This document shows, one piece after another, positions 35,146 to 47,286 of a stretch of DNA of 64,000 bases. Position 1 is the stretch's first letter; every line of letters starts with the position of its first letter. This DNA comes from Perilla frutescens (Eukaryota > Streptophyta > Magnoliopsida > Lamiales > Lamiaceae), in contig BRKX01000003.1 of the NCBI GenBank assembly GCA_026008535.1, forward strand, positions 58,243,001-58,307,000. Reading direction: 5' to 3'. The notes under the pieces were generated by a model. The model was not told where the DNA came from. It made no database searches and worked only from the letters and a program-made list of their open reading frames with translations. The translations under genes and the position numbers were made by a program.

Positions 35146-36737
35146 TGTTAGGAAAAACTATCAAGAAACCCCTAGATTAGGTTTTGATGAGATGTCAAAA
35201 TTATTTGTGAAAAACTGACTGAAATTCAGGCTGCAGATCGGAGCTGATTAATCCAGGGCATCATCAAAAAGGATATCAAGCAAAGTCAAAGTCAACTAAT
35301 AAAGAGCATGGTCAGCAAGCTGAAGAATACGTCAGAAAGTCAACTGAACTGAGAAGTCAAGAGGATGAACAGTTGAAACAAACTGACAACCAAGTCAGCT
35401 AAGCTGGGGGAGAAAAAAGTCAACTAAGGAAACTGATAAGAGATCAGTTTAGACTGAAGATAGGAAGTATCCAACTGATGACCAACTGGAGCAACAGTCA
35501 AACTTAGCTGATGAGCTTAAAACTGCCAACTGGAGCAACGGCCATACTCAGCTGACGAGCTTAAAACTGCCAACTGGAGCAACAGCCAAACTCAGCTAAT
35601 GAGCTTAAAACTGCCAATTGGAGCAACAGCCAAACTCAGCTGATGAGCTTAAAACTGCCAACTGGAGCAACAACCAAACTCAGTTGATGAGCTTAAAACT
35701 GCCAACTGGAGCAACAGCCATACTCAGCTGACGAGCTCAAAACTGCCAACTGGAGCAACAGTGAAACTCAGCTGACAAGTCCAGAACTGTCAACTGGAAC
35801 TCAAAGCTGCCAAGAAAACTGAAGCCAGAGAACCTTGGAGGTTATTGCTCAAACTGCCGAATCTTGGAATAAATGCTTCAACGAAGATCCTGGAATTAAA
35901 TATCTAATGAAGATCGATTGGCAGAGTAACGGCTACTTCAAACCAAAAGCTCCAAGCGATCATTCTCCATTGATGAGCCAACAGGGCCACCGATCAATGG
36001 GCAATGAAACTCAACGGTCATAAAATCACTTCTCTATAAAAGGCGAGTGAATCAGAGTTCAAAAAAAAGAAGAAAAAAAACACTAAGAACTCTCAACTCT
36101 CTCAAACAGAACCAAGAAGAATCCTTCGCCTACACAACTTTCGCATATACAAGAAAGAGCTTTTCTTTCTCTCTCCCACTCAAGCTCAAGTTCAGCACTT
36201 AATAGAAACTGCGAGAGTTCTACTGAGAAGAAGAAATTCACAGAGTCAAGATAATCAGCCAGCTGTTGACAATCCAGCCAGGGCAATCTTCTCAGTCTCA
36301 GCTACACAACGATCAACTACTCAGCTCAATTGAAGGAGCACACCAGTTGATAACCCCTGTTCAAGACTAACCTCTTGAAGATCGAAAGAGATCTAAAACT
36401 TTGTAAAGACGACAATAGCACCTACCTTCCTAGCGAGCAGTTAGGAACTTCAAGTGTGAGCTGTCGACCCGCTGAGGTAGCGAACAGTTACCAGGTTCAG
36501 CCAACTGTCCTTCATTGTATAATTTGTAAAGAAACTCAAGTTAGAGAGTGAAGTTGCCCTTCTGCGGAAGGAAGAGAGGACGTAGAAGTTTGAGACTTCG
36601 AACCTCTATAAGTCTGTGTATAGATAAGTCTCATTAAGTGAGTCAAAGGGCCCTGTTATTCCGCACTTAAAGTAAAAAGTTTTAATCAGTTTATTCACCC
36701 CCCCTCTAAACAGATATCTACTCGTCCGAGACCAAAA
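35146..36737 (+). repeat. 5' LTR of the SIRE-like element
   Basis: 1592 bp. It contains seven 44-bp tandem units at about 35483-35790, each including CCAACTGGAGCAAC. A TATA-like CTATAAAAGGCG lies at about 36032. Relative to the 3' LTR it lacks about 97 bp after CCTCTATAA. Confidence 0.88.
35483..35790 (+). repeat. 44-bp tandem array in the 5' LTR
   Basis: Seven full units of the type CCAACTGGAGCAACAGCC plus 26 bp, with the words CAGCTGA and AAAACTG in each. The 3' LTR has eight. Confidence 0.9.
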
Positions 36738-36739
36738 AA

Positions 36740-36753
36740 TGGTATTAGAGCGG
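36740..36753 (+). other. Primer binding site (tRNA-Met type)
   Basis: TGGTATTAGAGCGG two bases after the 5' LTR; one change from the usual TGGTATCAGAGC. Confidence 0.75.
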
Positions 36754-38447
36754 TTGATTCTAAGGATCAGCCGTTTCTGCAGATCAACTGAATCAGATCT
36801 ACTTATCTGTGCTAAAATTTCAGCTGTGGGAAACCATAAGCTACCTTTGTTTTCAGTTGAGAATTATGATAACTGGAGCAGAAGAATGAAGGCGTATCTC
36901 TGCTCAATTCATGAAAATATGTGGGAAGTCATCGAAGACGGTCCAATCATCATCATGATGGACAATGATGCTCACATAGTTGATATCAATCAACCGGCAA
37001 GGATTCCGAAGCCAACTAATCTTCTCACCAGTGAAGAGAAGAAGTTAAAAAATCTAGAGTTCGTTGCTCAAGCCACACTATTTCAAACTCTAGATGAAGA
37101 TCGTATGAAGGATACAAAGAACTACACAACTGCCAAGGAAATATGGGACCTACTCGCAGATCTTTGCAGAGAGTCTGAAGCCATAAAAGGAAACAAACTC
37201 CAACTGGCAGTTGACAGGTATGAATCTTTCAAAATGCAGACAGAAGAGTCCATCTCAAGCCTTGAAACTAGATTTCTAGGCATCATTAGTGAGATGAACA
37301 ACCTCGGAAGAATTTATCCCAATTCTGAGATGAATTCCAAGATATTGGATAATCTTACTGAAGAATGGGATATGAAAGTGATAGCTACAAAGGAATCAAG
37401 AAATCTAAATAGCATCACTCCAAGGGAACTATTTGGTTCTCTTAAAGCTCATGAGTACAGTCTAAACCGGAAAAAAGAAGCATCGACATCGTCAGCTCAA
37501 GACGCAACTTTCTACGGCAAAAGGACCAGGTTTAGAGATACTCGAGGAAGAAACAACTTCCGACCTACGAGCTCACCAGCCAAAGAAAACCAAGGCGGAT
37601 CTTTAACTGAACGAAAAATAGAAGCAACAGAAAAGAAGGAGAACCTAATTGATGACATCAATAAGCAAATCCAATCAGTTACCAGGTTGCTAGAAAAATT
37701 GAAGAGAGTTCGGGATAAGCAATCAGTCTCACCTCAAACTGATGAAATCCTAAAAGTTGAGAAAACTTACCAACCAGCTGAACGAGCAGCTGAACCATTT
37801 AGGAGTGGCAACCGAAATCTTGGAGAATGTTTTCATTGCCATAAACAAGGACATTACAGGTTTGAATGTCCAGAACTCCCAGAAGACAAGAAAGCCAAGG
37901 TAAAAAGAAGCTTCTTCAAAAGAAAAGCAATGGTCGCAAATCTAGAGAATGCCGTGCTGGATGATTCAGACTACCCTTCTGGAATCGATTCTGACGGCTA
38001 CAGCTCAGATGATGAAGCGCTATTCTGCCTCATGACTGACAATGATGAAGAGGTTAGTACAGCTGATTCCCAAACCTCTTTTTATCATATAAATGAAGCA
38101 ACTGTCTCTAGTAATGAACTTGATATGAAACTCATGATGCTAGAAGACCAATTAGCTTCAATTTCATGTTTGCATGTTGAAATGAAAGATGAAAATGATG
38201 AACTGAGAAATAAGGTTAGGAAACTGAGCATTGATCATGAAAGATTAAAATATCTTGAATCTGAGCTTATAGAATTTGAGAAATTGAAACTAAGAAATGC
38301 TGATCTAGAGGCCGAAAACCAAAAACTCAAGCAAGAGATCCTTGAAAAAGAAAAGGTAAATCTGAAGTTCAAAAAGGGATCTCAAACTCTAGATGAAATA
38401 TTAAGCCATCAAAGAACTGGAACTGGCAGCTCAGGGCTATGATATAG

Positions 38448-39747
38448 TGATAAACTGAGATTTTACACTTATTCTCATAGCAGCTGTGACTCGCGAGCTG
38501 ACGTGGCAGTCGCGAGTCAGCTAGAGCATACATCAACTGTCAACTCGCGACAGAGGCAGGAGTGTTCAGAGTAAAAATCACGAGTCGCGAATTGGATCGC
38601 GAATCAATGAAGGCCATTCACTGTTTGATCGCGACAGAGACAGGGGTCGTCTTTGGAAAATTCGCGACCCGGTCGCGAATATCAGTTTCGGTCGTGAATA
38701 TTTGGACAGCTGGATGCCACATGGAGTCGCGACCCGAGTCGCGATCGACATGCTCGGGAGCGAGGTCGCGAATATTCAAGGCGGTTCAAGCTGTGGTTTC
38801 CTACTTTAGATCAAATTTGTACTTAGTATAAATAGGGGAAAAGAGACGAAAATTGGGAGAGTAGAACCCTACCATAAGTTTTGGAGCACGGAAAAGAGAC
38901 GAACGAAGACCATCGTGAGGAACGGGCTCTGAGGATTCGAGTTTTACGAGATTAGAGGCAGAATTGACTTCCGGGTTTTATTAGATTTTTATTCTCGTTT
39001 TACTATGGATCTTTGGATTAGCTTTTGTGTTGTTTATTTGACCATGTACAACTAAACCCTAGTATTCTAGGGTTGATTATGATTCAGTGATGAACCCTTT
39101 TATTTAATTCAATTCTTGTGTCTATAGTTTTTATCATGCTTTAATTATTCTTGCTTTTATTATGTGTTGATAAACTGGCCATTAGTTGATGAAATTTAAT
39201 GTGTTAATCCATAATTCGAGAGATGAGTTTTAACACGGGATCCGGAATAATTGACTCAGTAATTAATAACACTCGAGAGAGTTGAGATTATTTGAGAGAG
39301 ATTTTAACCTTGTGATCATTTAGGAGTTGCATGTTAGGTAATGAATGGAGACGTTATTAGTTAATGTGTAATCAACGTTTACAGTACTCTGAGAAGAGAT
39401 TGTAGATATAATCGTGGTTTCTCTAGTATGATTTGAATTGGAATTTGGCATGAGATTGGGTTAGATAATTGGTGGATTAACTGTTGATTTATCAATCCTA
39501 GGATACGTTTGTTCTTCTGATTTATTCATTTGTTAATTTACTTGTTTCATTTCTTGTGGTGGTTTATTTGATTTTATTGTTTAATTTAGTTAATTTCATT
39601 CTCATAAGTTTGTTTAGTCTAGATAACAGCCGTAGGATAAATAGAATAACTAGTGGTTAATATTGAGTCTTTGTGGATCGACCTTGTTCACTGCTATATT
39701 ATTAGCTTTCCTGTACACTTGCAGTTAGGTTAAGAATTTACCGAACA
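38448..39747 (+). mobile_element. Solo LTR, 1300 bp, gypsy Tat/Athila-like, TSD TATAG
   Basis: Bounded by TGATAAACTGAG and TTTACCGAACA and flanked by perfect TATAG (38443-38447 and 39748-39752). Its first 330 bp contain many CGCG words (ACTCGCGA, GTCGCGAC, GGTCGCGAAT). A TATA-like GTATAAATAGGGG at about 38825 probably marks its promoter. TTTGTGGATCGACC near the end recalls Tat/Athila-type LTR ends. It is the youngest layer of this nest. Confidence 0.85.
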
Positions 39748-40493
39748 TATAGCAAGTTCACTGCTTTAGAAAAGGGAAAAGCAGTTGCCCAACCCAGTGA
39801 TAAGGGAATCCTAAAAGGGTTCACTAGATCTCATAATCAGCTAGCTGAGTCAACCAAAGGAAAAGGGATATTGAAAAATCCTCAAACTCATCCTAGACAA
39901 TCTAGTCAGTTTTACCAAACAAAAACACCAGGCCAACTGAAGCCCAACTTCCAGCCAAGATCATCATTTCACTCAAGCCAATCTACTCGTTCAAAACCTC
40001 CAGTTCAACAAAGATCATCATACCAACAAAGAATGTCCCCAAGACAAACTGATAGATCAACCTTCTTTAGAAAGAAAGATCAGTTTGGATCTCAAGCCTA
40101 TCCTTCCAAGAAGTTCAATCAGAACGCCTATAGGAGAGATCAAAGAAACCAGTTTGACACTTACCATCATTATAATGATTACCTAGATTCCAGAAATGAG
40201 CCAAAAAGGTTCATTCCAATAAACTGGAAACATACAAAACACTGGTCTGATCACAGAACTCAAAGGTCTCAAGAACAAAGTGTTTTAGTTGAATTCTTTT
40301 ATCCAACTAACTCTCAACGCAGGTATCACTCAACTGATTTAAATCAGAATAGAAGAGTTGAGAAAAAATATAAACAGATCAGGCGATCCAAGTCAGTTGG
40401 ATCTCTGAATGATAAGAAGCCAAAAGTTTGGCAAGTCTGGATTCCAAAAAGCTTGATGAATCAACAAGGACCCGATATAAAACGGGTCCCTAA

Positions 40494-41351
40494 ATGCTAA
40501 TCTTTTCCTTACAGGACAAGAACATCCTATCTACGAAGAAAGCCAAAGACATTTGGCATCTAGATAGCGGGTGCTCCAAGCACATGACTGGAGACAGAGA
40601 AGATCTCGACGGTTATGAAGAAATCAAAGGCCCACTTGTCACATTTGGAGACAATTCCAAAAGCCGAACCATTGGAGAAGGGTTCGTAGTCAAGAGAAAA
40701 GTAGTAGTGAATGGAGTCTCCCACGTGGATGGACTAAAACATAAACTACTAAGCATCAGCCAGCTATGCGATAATGGCTACTCAGTTGACTTCACCAAGA
40801 ACTCCTGCAACATAAAAGACAAGTCAACTGGAGTAATTTTGCTAACTGGCATCAGGAGAGGCAACATGTACATTGTTGACTGGTCAACCGGCTACTCAGA
40901 AGCTTGCTTCCTTTCAAAAGGATCAACTGAAGCAAGCTGGCTATGGCATCGACGACTGAATCACCTCAACTTCAAAACAATCAACTATCTAGCTAAGAAA
41001 GAGTTAGTTGAGGGGCTTCCCAAGGAAATATACAAGAAGACAGGTGTATGTGGACCATGTCAAAAAGAGAAGCAAGTGAAGTCATCCTTCAAGAATAAGA
41101 GTCACCCACCAGGAACAACTGATTGTCTTCAACTGCTACATATGGATTTGTTTGGTCCAATTAGACCACAAACTCCAAAAGGCAAAAGATTCACTCTCGT
41201 AGTAGTTGATGATTTCTCAAAATATACATGGGTGGAATTCTTGAGGAGCAAAGATGAAACTTATGACAAGTTAACGGCGCTGATCAGAAGATTACAAACT
41301 GAGAAAGAAAGAAAGATCAGTTCAAAGGATTCGCTCCGACAATGGAACTGA
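40494..41351 (+). pseudogene. SIRE-like pol: protease and integrase N-terminal part
   Basis: It starts in a different frame from gag and overlaps its stop. Protease: IWHLDSGCSKHMTGD. GAG-pre-integrase: WLWHRRLNHLNFKTINYLAK, VCGPCQKEKQVKSSF. Integrase start: LLHMDLFGPIRPQTPKGKRF, VVVDDFSKYTWVEFL. A one-base frameshift near 41310-41330 throws the reading frame off just before RIRSDNGTEF. The ATG may not be a real start; see the junction finding. Confidence 0.85.
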
Positions 41352-42792
41352 ATTTGTGAATCAACACATGATCAGTTTTCTCAACCAGCTTGGAATCATT
41401 CATGAACACTCAGCTGCAAGAACTCCACAACAGAACGGTGTAGCCGAACGGTGTAACCGAACACTCAAAGAAGCAGCTCGAGCAATGATAGCTGATGCCA
41501 ACATAGTTGAAGGGTACTGGGCTGAAGCAGTCAACACAGCTTGCCACACTCAAAATTGAAGTGCCATTGTAGCAGCCCATGACAAGACACCTTATGAACT
41601 GTACAAGGGTCGTAAGCCTTCTATCTCATACTTTAAAATATTTGGCTGTAAATGTTATATTCATAACAATGGCAAGACTCAATTGAAAGCTTTTAGTGCT
41701 AAATCTGAGAAGGGTATATTTCTTGGGTATAACTCACCTCACGCACAAGCTTACAGAGTGTTCAATAAACGAACTCTTGTTGTGGAAATAACATGTCATG
41801 TGGTATTTGATGAATTTGCTAATGAGTACAGGAACAAAGAAAGAATAGACACATCAGTTCAAGTACTACCTAGTGAAACTGAGAACTCGCAGAACTATGT
41901 AGATCACATTGTTCTAGAGCGGTTTGAAGTTTTACTAGAAGAAGGCAATGAAACTGGAATAATACCAGTTGAGAACAACTTGGTCAATGAAGACACAAAT
42001 CGTACTGAGACTACAAACCCCACAACTGAAACAGGGGGAAGAACTGATGAAAATGCTGAACCAGGTAATGAAAGAGCGACTGATGATGTCACCACAGAAG
42101 AGCCAGCTGAGGACCCAGCTGAAGCTACGTTGCCCAAATGGCTACGAAGCCATCCAACTGACAAGATAGTTGGTGATCCAAGAAGTAGAGTCCAGACCAG
42201 AAGTTCAACTGAGCATGCATTATTTACATGCTTCATATCTCAAACTGAACCGGCAAATGTCAAAGAAGCCTTAGAAGATTCTGACTGGATCATAGCTATG
42301 CAAGAAGAACTGAACCAGTTCACAAGAAATGACGTATGGTTTCTTGTTGATAGGCCAAAAACTCAAAAGGTCATTGGTACAAAATGGGTCTTTCGCAACA
42401 AACTGGATGAACAGGGAGTGATCACAAGGAACAAAGTTAGACTGGTAGCCAAAGGATACTCACAAAGTGAAGAAATCGACTTTGATGAGACATTCGCGCC
42501 AGTTGCAAGATTGGAATCCATCAGACTGTTCCTAGCCTATGCAGCGCACTTCAACTTCACAGTCTACCAGATGGATGTCAAGAGTGTTTTTCTTCAAGGA
42601 ATGCTCAAGGAGGACGTATATGTCGAGCAACCGCCAGGATTTGAAATTGGTGATCAAGTCTTCAAACTGAAGAAAGCCTTATATGGACTGAAGCAAGCTC
42701 CTAGAGTGTGGTATGAAACTCTAACAACAGTCTTGCTAAAAAATAGGTTTCAGAAAGGAGTCATTGATCGAACTCTATTCCGGATAGAATGA
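41326..42792 (+). pseudogene. SIRE-like pol: integrase C-terminal part and reverse transcriptase
   Basis: Integrase resumes with RIRSDNGTEFVNQHM (second Asp) and PQQNGVAERCNRTLKEAARAM (Glu). It continues past a TGA at 41557, where TQNRS is expected (CGA to TGA), into FGCKCYIHNNG. An acidic Thr/Glu-rich linker (42000-42120) precedes the RT: NDVWFLVDRPK, KVRLVAKGYSQ, FAPVARLESIRLFLAYA, YQMDVKSVFLQGML, LYGLKQAPRVWYE. A TGA at 42790 interrupts shortly before the YVDD motif. Confidence 0.87.
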
Positions 42793-42807
42793 TCAACTGA
42801 GATCTTA

Positions 42808-43830
42808 ATGGTTCAAATTTATGTGGATGACATAATTTACGGATCAAAAAGTAAAGATCTATGCACACGATTTGCTCAACTGATGCAAAGCAAATTTGAG
42901 ATGAGCATGATGGGAGAAATTACATTTTTCCTAGGACTCCAAGTGAAGCAGCTGAAAGATGGAATATTCATCAGCCAGGCGAAGTACACCAAGGAGCTAG
43001 TCAAGAAGTTTGGAGTAAGCAAAGGAAAAACTCTCAAGATTCCTATGAACACATCAGTTCAGCTAACTCTCGACAAAGAAGGAGAATCAGTTAGCCAAAC
43101 ATACTACAGAGAAATCATTAGGTCACTACTTTACTTAATAGCTAGCCGGCTAGACATCTCTTATTCAGTCGGACTGTGCGCACGGTTTCAAGCCAATCTA
43201 AAGAAGAGCCACCTCCAAGCAGCCAAGAGGATTATCAAATATCTCAAAGGAACCATAAATCTTGGACTATGGTATCCCAGAGATGACAGTTTGAGCCTAA
43301 TTGTTTACTCAGACTCAGACTTCGGTGGATGCAAAATCGACAGAAAAAGTACCAGTGAAACATGTCAGTTTCTGGGAAGCAAATTGATATCCTGATTTAG
43401 CAAGAAGCAACACTAAGTTTCCACCTCAACAACTGAAGCAGAATATGTAGCTGCTGGAAGTTTCTGTGCTCAGATACTCTGGATGAAGCAACAGTTGAAG
43501 GACTACAAAGTTGAAACTGAAGAAGTGCCTATCTACTGTGACAACAATAGTGCAATTGCGATATCTCATAATCCAGTTCTGCATTCAAGAACCAAGCACA
43601 TTGACATAAGACATCACTTCATTAGAGATCACATCGAGAAGAAAGACATATGCATCAAATATGTCAACACTGAAAAGCAGATAGCTGAAATCTTCACCAA
43701 ACCATTACCTGAAGCAAGGTTTATGGAGCTATGCATACAGTTGAGACTGCTGGAGCTAGCATCACAGGATGAAGATGATAAACTGGAGGAAAAAGGCCAA
43801 GGGACCACTCCAGTTAAAGAGAGAAACTGA
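42808..43830 (+). pseudogene. SIRE-like pol: RT palm and RNase H
   Basis: RT continues with the catalytic IYVDDIIYGS, FLGLQVKQ and RIIKYLKGTINLGLWYP. RNase H has SDSDFGGCKIDRKSTSETCQFLG, a TGA at 43393 (Trp expected in S-W-FSKKQ) and a second stop near 43414. STTEAEYVAAGSFCAQ, YCDNNSAIAISHNPV and RTKHIDIRHHFIRDHI then follow. The frame ends at 43830. Confidence 0.87.
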
Positions 43831-44605
43831 ATCAAAAAGGCGAAAAACTGATCAGTTGGCCACAAAAGTCATCAGTTTGAAGTAAAGGCAAGAAGCTGCT
43901 AAGAGAAAAGTAAACTGGAGATGATTAGTTTACCCCATCAGTTAAACTAAATCATCAGTTCAGTTGCTCAAACTGATGATCCAGTCAGTTATGCAGAACA
44001 CACAAGCTGCAAATTGATCAAACTGATGAAGGAGTACTAGGAACTGAAGTCAAAAGGAGATGTCAGTTCAAAGACCAGCTGAAAGAGAACAGCTGACCTG
44101 GGAAGCAGCTGAGCAAAGGTCTAAACGGTCAAGACCAATTCCGAACTGATGAAAAGACATCTTAGTTGAAACTGGTCAAAATGATCATCAGTTACAGTGG
44201 AAGCCAACTGATGACGTAATCAGTTTTAAGCCAAGGAGAAGCTGCTAGAGAGAAAAGATAAGTTCAAATTTCAATATTAGAAACGGTAAAAACACGGGTA
44301 ACTCAAATATTACCGTCGAAATTTTTCTCTCCCTTTCATTTATCCGCAACGGACAGAATCGAAAGGCCTATCGACGGGTCAATTGAGTTAATCCGACCGT
44401 TGAATATTGGGCATACCAAACGTCACAATCGTTGGATGAATCCCAATTTCTCTATATAAATAAGGCGGCTGAATACTCGAGATAAGATCCCCAATTTTTA
44501 CTGAAGACCTATCCTTGTCTATCTATATCTCATCATAAACAAAAACTCTTCAGCTCTGAAAGATCAATTTCTCAGTCTCCTAAACTACTCTCTCCTCAAA
44601 GGATT
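43831..44605 (+). other. Spacer between pol and accessory module A
   Basis: About 775 bp without a gene. It is packed with CAGTT/AACTG words (about 43850-44230), then turns into promoter-like sequence. Confidence 0.6.
44440..44605 (+). promoter_or_regulatory. Possible internal promoter of the accessory region
   Basis: TTTCTCTATATAAATAAGGCG (44448-44468) followed by GCTGAAT resembles the LTR TATA context CTTCTCTATAAAAGGCG then AGTGAAT (about 36027). A pyrimidine- and CA-rich leader follows, as in many plant 5' UTRs, and module A begins at ATG 44606. Evidence is sequence resemblance only. Confidence 0.45.
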
Positions 44606-46923
44606 ATGGCTCAAAACCCAATTCGCAGAAGATTCAATTTCCGTCAGTCCGGAGAAGATTCTATAGTATTCTGCGAAAAACTCGACAGAGACAAGTTTTT
44701 CAATCCAGCTGGATTCCTTCAAGCCTGTAAAGCTTCCCCACTCAGCAGAATGATCGTCGAAAAGCTTTCTCAGGCCAAGTTGAAGAAATTCCTGGAGGTA
44801 TTTCCAGAACGGATTTACACAGAACCAGTTGCTAAATTTTATCTAAATTCAAATGGATCTTCTAATCCCAAAGAAATCCGATCGGAAGTAAGTGGACAAG
44901 TCATTATCATGATAGTTGAATCTCGGAGTAACATGTTCGATCTACCCAACAACGGACTCAAGCTGGAAGACGTTCAAGTCAATTTCCAGGAAGCTTATGA
45001 ATTCTGGAAAAAGGAAGGCGAAACTCAACCATACAAGAGAAATCATCTCATCTCAAAACTGCAAGATGAATTCCAGGTGCTCGCTGCCATCGCCTCAAAG
45101 ATAATGGTAGGAACAACTGGCAGTCAGTCTGAAATGTCAACGACAAAGTACAAAATCTGTGCCGCCATCTACAACCGAATGCAGATCAACTGGGCACAAT
45201 ATTTCTTTGAACAGCTGAAGAGATATGTTGATATCATCGAGAGAAGCTGGGATGGTGAGAAATTCCCTCAACGGATTGGATATATCAGTCGAGTTAGCAT
45301 TATTTTGGAGAAGCAGTTTTTCCTCAGATGGCTAAGGAAACAGAGTTCAAATTCATAGTCAGTAATGACTTTATTTGGAAACCCCTCAAAATTGTGGAGA
45401 TTGATCCTGAACAAACTGATCAGCAAAGGAGAAAGAAACCAGCAGCTGAAGGCAAGGGAAAGAAGCCAGTTATTGAGGACTCTGATGATGACATACCAAT
45501 AGCTCAGAAATTCAGGCAACAAAGATCAATTGCCACCAGAACTGATATCATCAGGCAATCAGCTAGGCAAGCAGCTGACAGATCAGCTCCAAAGAGGAAA
45601 TAAGCTAGTCAAACAAAGAGGAGAAAAATCTTGCTTTCTCAATCAAGAAGGAGGAAGGAATCAAGCCCTATACAAGATATAGCTCCGTGTGAAAATCCAG
45701 AAGATATCATCCCTGCAAGAGGGATTCCTCACAAAGGAGCTGGAGCTGATTACTTCCAAATGACGTGCCCACCAATGGCCCAAGTTGAAGGGAATATAAG
45801 AGCCTACTCACAAGGAGAGTCTGTGAAGAAATGGGTTGATGAAACCACACAAAAGTATATGGCTCAACACTTTGCCCAGGAACTAACTGGCCATGAGAAA
45901 CTCTATCACATCTTGACCAGGTGCATATACTGGTTTTTATGGAGACATGTATATCAGTCAGAGCTTTTTCTCTCATTGCTCGCATTTCATGGGATGAGTT
46001 TCTGGAGGCGAGATGAAGAATGGAGCCTATGGTGGACGGACAACGAGAACGCAAGTATCACTAAAGGGAAACACCTTACAAGGCAGCTAAAACTGAGGAA
46101 AAAGTGCTCAAATCCAGCTGAAGGATCGATGAAGGACGTGTTTGATGAACTGTGTAAGATTCAAAGCTTAACATTGCCAGTCATCACTACAATAGAACGA
46201 GAAAGATGGTCGCACCCCCATGTTCAACACAAATGGCTATTCAATCAATTAATGAAGAAGTCACAAAGCCATCAAATTGGACAGCCATCAACTGTCGTGG
46301 GCGATCAAATATACAACTCAAAGGAGGATATCATTGATGAGGTGATGAGAGAACTTCACCCTGAGAAACCTCCCCATGAAGCTGAAGTTTAAATTAACAT
46401 AATTCCTGACGAGTCTGAAGAATCAGCTGAGAAGACTCATCAATTGGAAAAGGCAGCTGAAATCCAGACAGCTACCTCACAAGGTCCAACTATTGAGAGA
46501 GAAATCACATCATCCTTCCCAGCTGATCCAGAGCCAGCTCTTACAGTCAAATCAGTTGATCATACAAGCCAAAGAAATGAACAACTTGCTCACCAAACAG
46601 ATGTGGAAGCAGAAGAAATCTCCCACACAGTTCCTTGCGATGAACTTGTTGGAACTGACGCAGGAGAGGAGGTGGACTCCAGAGCAGTACAATTCTTCGC
46701 TCAGTCAAGCAGTGCAATAGTCCAGCTCCCTCCGTATTATGAGGAGCTGATTCACTCCCTGCAGCAACAGGTTAAACTGCACACTGAGCAGATCAAGCAG
46801 CTGCAAACCCATCCAAGGCTCCAGTCAGCTGAAACGGAGTCAGAAAGCAGTGATGAGGATGGAGAAGAGAATCCTCATGAACTGCTGGCTAAGAAAAGGA
46901 AAACTGATCACAAGAAGGACTAA
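44606..46923 (+). pseudogene. Accessory module A, unknown protein (about 770 codons)
   Basis: One frameshift near 45320 and stops at 45601 and 46390 break what would be one long protein. The N-terminal part (residues about 1-240) resembles the 'putative plant transposon protein' domain: VAKFYLNSNGS...IRSEVSGQVIIMI, then LAAIASKIMVG...KYKICAAIYNRMQINWAQYFF and IGYISRVSIILE. A basic/acidic linker follows (RRKKPAAEGKGKKPVIEDSDDD). The C-terminal region has DIIPARGIPHKGAGADYF, TCPP, and a Trp-rich FHGMSFWRRDEEWSLWW. The end has a short coiled coil (ELIHSLQQQVKLHTEQIKQL), an acidic run and a basic KKRKTDHKKD. I see no convincing signal peptide or membrane anchor. Function unknown; nuclear location is suggested by the basic clusters. 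Confidence 0.7.
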
Positions 46924-47286
46924 GTGGCTGATCAAGTTAAAACCTGATTAGAAAAGCCCTAAGTGTACTTCTTGTTAATCAGTTTGTAATTATATCTTTT
47001 GATATATTTATAAAAGTTCTTTTTATTTCAAATAAATGTTAAGCCTCACATTTATTTTGAAATTTTGACCGTTGCAAAACAATGACACGTGTGAAAGTCA
47101 TTAATTGCCAACGACCAAAAGAGACCAGAGGCTAGTACCATTCCAACCAACAGATCCATAAGCCTATCTCAACACTCATAAACAGCCCCTCTCTTTCAAA
47201 CCTCTAAAAAAAACCCCTCTTTCTACAATCTCTAAAACTCTCTCCTAAAAGATGTTAAATTCCCAAAGTCTCAGCCAACCTCAAAG

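Larger units (their letters stand above)
36739..40500 (+). pseudogene. SIRE-like gag (818 codons net), interrupted by a solo LTR
   Basis: The first part, 36739-38442, holds the copia gag domain (LPLFSVENYDNWSRRMKAYL, AKEIWDLLADLC, ISSLETRFLGIISEMNNLG) and a CCHC knuckle at residues 364-377 (C-F-H-C...H...C). A strong coiled coil follows (about 38110-38370: LEDQLASI, YLESELIEFEKLKLRNADLE). A solo LTR plus TSD adds 1305 bp. Removing it leaves one frame of 819 codons to the TAA at 40500, with a single in-frame TGA (38440-38442) where a Gly codon is likely (SSGL-G-YSKF). The C-terminal part (39753-40497) is rich in Gln, Ser and Arg. The ATG at 36739 overlaps the PBS, so the true start is uncertain. 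Gag builds the virus-like particle. Confidence 0.85.

Noticed and set aside
35483..35790. CRISPR array
   Set aside because: The 44-bp units are continuous tandem repeats with no unique spacers, and they lie in a plant LTR.
38562..38831. An 89-residue gene in the SIRE-like gag region
   Set aside because: It lies wholly inside the nested solo LTR and is read through its CGCG-rich block.
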